Source of the DNA: JAEUNJ01 sp052035955
Lineage (GTDB): Bacteria > Pseudomonadota > Gammaproteobacteria > Burkholderiales > Rhodocyclaceae
Assembly (NCBI GenBank): GCA_052035955.1
Contig: JBPOHD010000005.1
Location: forward strand, 1 to 64,000
Length of the DNA: 64,000 bases
Reading direction: 5' to 3'
In this document: positions 62,911 to 64,000 of the stretch, piece by piece
How positions within the stretch are numbered: position 1 is the stretch's first letter
Layout: each line of letters opens with the position of its first letter
Position numbers and translations under genes: made by a program
The notes under the pieces: generated by a model
What the model saw: only the letters and a program-made list of their open reading frames with translations
Database searches by the model: none
What the model was told of the DNA's origin: nothing

Positions 62911-62936
62911 GACGCCGGGCGGCATCGCCCGGCGTC
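62911..62936. terminator. Bidirectional terminator hairpin between convergent genes
   Basis: An 11-bp perfect stem, GACGCCGGGCG / CGCCCGGCGTC, with a GCAT loop sits between the stops of the dehydrogenase and the PEP-CTERM gene. An A-rich run (GAAAGAAG) precedes it, giving a U-rich tail on the minus-strand transcript. Confidence 0.7.
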
Positions 62937-62953
62937 GCTCGCGGGACCGCGTT

Positions 62954-63835
62954 TCAGCTGCGCCGGCGCAACCGCCGTGCCCGGGCCAGCATCAGGCCCA
63001 GGCCCGCCATCATCATGGCGTAGGTTTCCGGCTCGGGAACCGGCGCCGGCACCGCAATCCCGCCGGCGCCGATGCCGTTGCTAAGCAGCGGCAGATCCGG
63101 GTCGCCGGTGCGCGGGCGCAGGGGCAGCACGTAGTCCTGGGTCACCAGGGTCCATTCCGTCTCGTCGGGGCCGAGGAGCTTGCCGGTGTAGCTCATGAAC
63201 CCGAAGGCCGGGGCGATCATCTCGCTGTGGATGAAGACATCCGTGTTCCAGTACGAAGTGCCGGTATCCGGATCCGTCAGCCATTCATGGTCGATGCGGA
63301 TGGGGTCGCCGTCGGGACCCAGGGCCATCCAGTGGGCGACGTCTTCCCGGCTCGGGTAGCCGAACGGGCCGATGCCGTAGCGCGGATCCCAGTAACTCCA
63401 GTCCTCGGGCGCCTCGCCTGGGTTTGGTACGTACCATTCGAGCAGCTTGTAGGGATGGTCGAAGACCGCGCTGCCCGAGGCGTTGATCCAGTTGTCGGCC
63501 GTGGCATCGACGAAGCGGTAGGTCCAGCCGGCCGGCTGGTAGATGGTCGCCGGGTCTATGGCGGCGAGGGCGGCCGGGGTGAGGATGGGCACAAGGTAGG
63601 AAGTGATGGTCGGGATCTGGTTGTAGACGTGCTCGCGGCCGTCCGGCAGAGGGGTCCAGCTGTAATCGCCCGTGCCGGTGTTGAAGACGACGTAGTCGAA
63701 CCAGAGTCGGCCGCCGCCGCCCGGATCGGCGGAGGTTTCCCAGTAGGTGACGTAATCCTGGGTATATGCGAATGCATTGCCGCCGATGGCCAGGGCGCCG
63801 GCCAGGGCGAGGACGCGCAGGGAATTGCGCTGCAT
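62954..63835 (-). CDS. PEP-CTERM sorting-domain protein
   Basis: A 293-residue exported protein. Signal peptide ~1-24 (RVLALAGALAIGGNAFA). A Tyr/Trp/Pro-rich body with no recognised catalytic motif follows. It ends in the exosortase signal VPEPETYAMMMAGLGLMLAR plus a basic tail, so it should be processed by an exosortase (EpsH) encoded elsewhere and delivered to the outer surface or exopolysaccharide matrix. ATG at 63835 has AAGGAAA upstream; the longer frame from 63865 would put extra residues before the signal peptide. Confidence 0.88.
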   Translation of the reverse strand: MQRNSLRVLALAGALAIGGNAFAYTQDYVTYWETSADPGGGGRLWFDYVVFNTGTGDYSWTPLPDGREHVYNQIPTITSYLVPILTPAALAAIDPATIYQPAGWTYRFVDATADNWINASGSAVFDHPYKLLEWYVPNPGEAPEDWSYWDPRYGIGPFGYPSREDVAHWMALGPDGDPIRIDHEWLTDPDTGTSYWNTDVFIHSEMIAPAFGFMSYTGKLLGPDETEWTLVTQDYVLPLRPRTGDPDLPLLSNGIGAGGIAVPAPVPEPETYAMMMAGLGLMLARARRLRRRS

Positions 63836-63932
63836 GGGCTTTCCTTTCAGAAAAATAACAACCACTCTCTAGACATGGATTCTATTGGCATCGCGGTCAA
63901 GCGCCACCCCGGGACTCCAGTGCGGTCGGCGT

Positions 63933-63952
63933 ACCGTGAATTAATTCACGGT
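63933..63952. promoter_or_regulatory. Perfect 20-bp palindrome, probable operator
   Basis: ACCGTGAATTAATTCACGGT is fully self-complementary and AT-rich at its centre. It lies ~98 bases upstream of the PEP-CTERM start. There is no T-run, so a protein-binding site is likelier than a terminator. The rest of 63866-64000 shows no gene. Confidence 0.55.
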
Positions 63953-64000
63953 TCGTCGGCCGTCCTGCCGCCCGCCGCAGCCGCAACTCATGGAGACGAG

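Overview
The window is GC-rich DNA with dense, mostly G/C-ending codons and few gaps. It carries a class I PHA synthase, an isovaleryl-CoA dehydrogenase module under a LiuR-like MerR regulator, a PEP-CTERM protein, a sulfoacetaldehyde acetyltransferase and REP-type palindromes. Together these suggest a free-living betaproteobacterium (Rhodocyclales/Nitrosomonadales-like). That placement is inference; there is no rRNA marker. I saw no tRNA, rRNA, CRISPR array or transposase.

Region 1 (1-39120) is a giant surface-protein export locus. A single open frame, cut off at the left edge, runs to 27462 (at least 9,153 residues). It holds about 34 Calx-beta domains, many PPC-like beta domains, two cadherin-like domains and a C-terminal clostripain (C11)-like domain that has lost its catalytic His and Cys. 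Three Calx-beta domains are each interrupted by a short RTX stretch plus exactly seven ~55-residue repeats, read here as three seven-bladed propellers nested in Calx-beta folds; a fourth equivalent module lacks the insert. Downstream are an intrinsic terminator, a small unknown protein, a REPIN array, a type I secretion ABC transporter with a peptidase-dead C39-like domain, its HlyD-type adaptor, a ~305-bp inverted-repeat element, a protein with two tandem TPR-glycosyltransferase units, a FecR-domain protein and a TPR plus outer-membrane barrel protein. No TolC is present. The likely logic is synthesis, glycosylation and export of one enormous adhesin.

Region 2 (39217-44277) is housekeeping: argS, a SPOR-domain protein, a DsbA-family oxidoreductase, a short-chain dehydrogenase and an SPFH/prohibitin protein with an unusual in-frame N-terminal extension.

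Region 3 (44290-51511) is a catabolic cluster: an IclR regulator diverging from xsc, a second thiamine-diphosphate enzyme, a BASS-family transporter and two NAD(P)-dependent SDR enzymes. The set suggests uptake and breakdown of an unidentified organosulfonate. The usual partner pta is not in the window.

Region 4 (51536-55818) is a minus-strand operon: TetR regulator, membrane-fusion protein, FtsX-type permease, ABC ATPase and a periplasmic DsrE-like protein, with a palindromic operator before tetR. Region 5 (56008-60554) holds a PIN-domain protein, two paralogous small secreted proteins, phaC and an MBL-fold hydrolase. Region 6 (60722-62877) is the LiuR-like regulator, a perfect 22-bp operator, a PaaI-type thioesterase and isovaleryl-CoA dehydrogenase, closed by a strong terminator. 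The window ends with a PEP-CTERM protein on the minus strand and a perfect 20-bp palindrome of unknown role.
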